Of a stretch of 22,943 nucleotides of DNA, positions 21,752 through 22,943 are shown in pieces. This DNA comes from Embleya sp040605455 (lineage in GTDB: Bacteria > Actinomycetota > Actinomycetes > Streptomycetales > Streptomycetaceae), in contig NZ_JBEXCV010000142.1 of the NCBI RefSeq assembly GCF_040605455.1, positions 1 through 22,943 of the forward strand, read 5' to 3'. Under the pieces are notes generated by a model. That model saw nothing but the letters and a program-made list of their open reading frames with translations, was not told where the DNA came from and searched no databases. Position numbers and translations under genes: made by a program. Position 1 is the stretch's first letter. The number at the start of each line of letters is the position of its first letter.

Positions 21752-22642
21752 TCACGATGCGTCCAGCACCACGGACCGGGTCAGGTGCCTCGGCTCGTCC
21801 GGGTTCAACCCCCGGCTCTGCGCGACCGCGACCGCGAGCTTCTGCACCCGGACCAGTTCCGCCATCGGGTCGAGCGCGCCGGCCACGAACGTACCCCCGG
21901 TGGCCGCGACCTGGTCGGCGAGGCCCTCCGGGACCGGCCCGAACACCCACGTGATCCGGTTCGGCGCGGCGATGCTGATCGGCCCGTGCCGGTACTCCAT
22001 CGCCGGGTAGCTCTCCGTCCACGCGCAGGCGGCTTCGCGCATCTTCAGCGCGGCCTCCGCGGCGAGCCCGGTCGACCACCCCGTGCCCAGGAAGGTGAAC
22101 TGCTCCGCCGCCAGGTACTCCGGGTCCGGCTCCCAGGCGAGGGCCGTCTGCGCGTCCCGGATCGCCGCGGCCAAGTCCTCGCCCACGTGCGCGCGCAGCA
22201 GGGCGAGCGCCGTGGTGGCGAACCGGGTCTGCACCACCGATTGTTCGTCCGCGAAGTCGAGCATGACGATCTCGTCCGCCGCGGTGATGATCGGCGTGTC
22301 CGGCGTACCGGTGATCGCGGTCGTCGCGACGGTGCCGCGGATGTCCGCCAGCAGCCGCAGCACCTCGGTGGTGGTGCCGGAGCGGGTCAGCGCGATCACC
22401 CGGTCGTAGTCCCGTACGCCGGGGAACTCCGAGGCGGCGAAGGCGTCGGTCACGCCGAGCCCGGCCTGCTCACGCAGCACGGCGTACGCCTGGCCGATGA
22501 ACCACGACGTCCCGCATCCGACGATCGCGACCCGCTCGCCGGACTTGGGCAGTCCCGCGCAGTCCGCGGCCCGCGCGGCGGCACGCGCCCACAGCTCGGG
22601 CTGGGTGGCGATCTCGGCAGAGGTGTGGCTCACGGTCGTCAT
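21752..22642 (-). CDS. SIS-domain sugar-phosphate isomerase/deaminase (AgaS-like)
   Basis: A 296-residue cytoplasmic protein of two SIS subdomains, like the isomerase half of glucosamine-6-phosphate synthase and like AgaS. Subdomain 1 (about 34-160) carries RVAIVGCGTSWFIGQAY (37-53) and the phosphate-binding ALTRSGTTTEVLRLL (84-98). Subdomain 2 (about 178-290) carries FLGTGWSTGLAAEAALKMREA (184-204), EYRHGP (216-221) and the C-terminal GLNPDEPRHLTRSV (278-291), all typical of the family. It probably deaminates or isomerises an aminosugar 6-phosphate to a ketose 6-phosphate for the PfkB kinase. ATG 22642 has GGGAG just upstream; the longer frame to 22693 adds 17 residues without a ribosome site. 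First gene of the operon, behind a palindrome. Confidence 0.92.
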   Translation of the reverse strand: MTTVSHTSAEIATQPELWARAAARAADCAGLPKSGERVAIVGCGTSWFIGQAYAVLREQAGLGVTDAFAASEFPGVRDYDRVIALTRSGTTTEVLRLLADIRGTVATTAITGTPDTPIITAADEIVMLDFADEQSVVQTRFATTALALLRAHVGEDLAAAIRDAQTALAWEPDPEYLAAEQFTFLGTGWSTGLAAEAALKMREAACAWTESYPAMEYRHGPISIAAPNRITWVFGPVPEGLADQVAATGGTFVAGALDPMAELVRVQKLAVAVAQSRGLNPDEPRHLTRSVVLDAS

Positions 22643-22696
22643 GGCGCTCCCGGGTCCTTGGGCGGTGCGGCCTGCGCACTGCTGCACTCGCATGCT

Positions 22697-22739
22697 TGAA
22701 ACTATTCATTTGATAGCAGTTTCACGCACGAATGAGCAA
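22697..22739 (-). promoter_or_regulatory. Promoter with overlapping palindrome for the sugar-phosphate operon
   Basis: On the minus strand TTGCTC (22734-22739) and TATCAA (22710-22715) are 18 bp apart. An inverted repeat, TGAAACT (22697-22703) with AGTTTCA (22718-22724), extended by CTAT/ATAG with one offset base, brackets the -10. The region is AT-rich compared with its surroundings. A regulator bound here would block the operon; no regulator gene is inside the window. A DeoR- or GntR-type regulator is only a guess. Confidence 0.5.
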
Positions 22740-22765
22740 TCCCGCGCACCTCCCGGAAGCCCAAT

Positions 22766-22942
22766 TCATCCCTTTAACCCGAAATCTGCACCTGGTGAGA
22801 CGGCCAACGGACGTGCGAGGCCCCAAGACGGCGCGGGACACCGCCGCGAGCGGCCGGGCCGGGCCCGGCCGCCGGAGACGGGGGTGCGTGGTGCGGGCAG
22901 GTCCAGGCTGGGCAGTGTGGTGAGCTTCACGCCCTCGTCCAC
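22766..22942 (-). CDS. Possible 3' end of a minus-strand gene running in from the right
   Basis: One minus-strand frame is open from the right edge to TGA at 22766-22768 (58 codons). The first codons, VDEGVKLTTLPSLDLPAPRTP, have the strong third-position G/C bias of the real genes here. The later part becomes Arg/Pro/Gly-rich and crosses an 11-bp-arm palindrome (22850-22872), so the true stop may differ or this may be non-coding. I do not recognise the product. If real, it would be the gene directly upstream of the sugar-phosphate operon. Confidence 0.3.
   Translation of the reverse strand: MDEGVKLTTLPSLDLPAPRTPVSGGRARPGRSRRCPAPSWGLARPLAVSPGADFGLKG
22850..22872. terminator. GC palindrome near the right edge
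   Basis: Perfect 11-bp arms (GCGGCCGGGCC and its complement) surround a single G. This could form a terminator-like hairpin for a gene entering from the right. It lies within the doubtful open frame noted there, so which of the two is real is unresolved. Confidence 0.4.
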
Positions 22943-22943
22943 G

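Noticed and set aside
22732..22923. 63-codon plus-strand frame at the right end
   Set aside because: It starts inside the predicted operon promoter, has no ribosome site and its second half is Arg/Gly-rich. The minus-strand frame has better codon bias at the edge.

Overview
The window is very GC-rich with strong G/C bias at third codon positions. It carries hallmark filamentous-actinomycete genes: a conservon with its P450, a membrane Ser/Thr kinase, a CGNR regulator and a Tat-exported phospholipase C. It is most likely chromosomal DNA of a Streptomycetaceae member (Streptomyces or a close relative such as Embleya or Kitasatospora). The genus is an inference. I found no rRNA, tRNA, CRISPR array, transposase or phage gene.

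Layout, left to right. (1) 1-2557: the 3' end of a gene for a protein with a golvesin-C-terminal-like domain, converging across a hairpin on a transmembrane Ser/Thr kinase. Bases 1-60 are an exact inverted copy of 128-187. (2) 2815-6592: an MFS pump, a TetR regulator behind two matched palindromes 40 bp apart, and a second, canonical DHA2 pump. (3) 6593-7120: non-coding repeats and a fragment resembling the STAS end of a SulP transporter. (4) 7121-9502: a glycerophosphodiesterase and a TetR regulator on the minus strand, divergent from an SDR oxidoreductase. Seven copies of a ~16-bp repeat sit just before the SDR. (5) 9834-12183: a GtrA-like membrane protein, a CGNR zinc-finger regulator with a probable leaderless promoter, and a four-cysteine lipoprotein. 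(6) 12521-14455: a Tat-exported phosphocholine-type phospholipase C preceded by four 11-bp direct repeats with PHO-box spacing. (7) 14456-15465: about 1 kb without a gene, full of small hairpins and a ~61-bp tandem repeat. (8) 15466-19663: a complete conservon, cvnABCD plus a CYP157-like P450 whose K-helix reads EQVLW instead of ExxR; every junction overlaps. (9) 19803-22642, minus strand: a three-gene sugar-phosphate operon (SIS isomerase/deaminase, PfkB kinase, class II aldolase) with a palindrome over its promoter. (10) 22643-22943: regulatory DNA and possibly the 3' end of another minus-strand gene.

How the genes work together. The conservon is a membrane-associated signalling module: sensor-kinase-like CvnA, roadblock CvnB, DUF742 CvnC and GTPase CvnD, with an atypical P450. 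The last operon fits an aminosugar or tagatose route: isomerise or deaminate to a ketose 6-phosphate, phosphorylate at C1, then cleave to triose phosphates. The phospholipase C, with its possible PhoP-type array, would release phosphate from phospholipids. The two pumps and the TetR form a probable drug or metabolite efflux locus.

No wholly new multi-gene system is evident. The most notable items are the repeat arrays in regulatory positions (16-bp iterons, 11-bp phospholipase array, twin TetR palindromes), the ExxR-less P450 and the hairpin-rich 1-kb gap.
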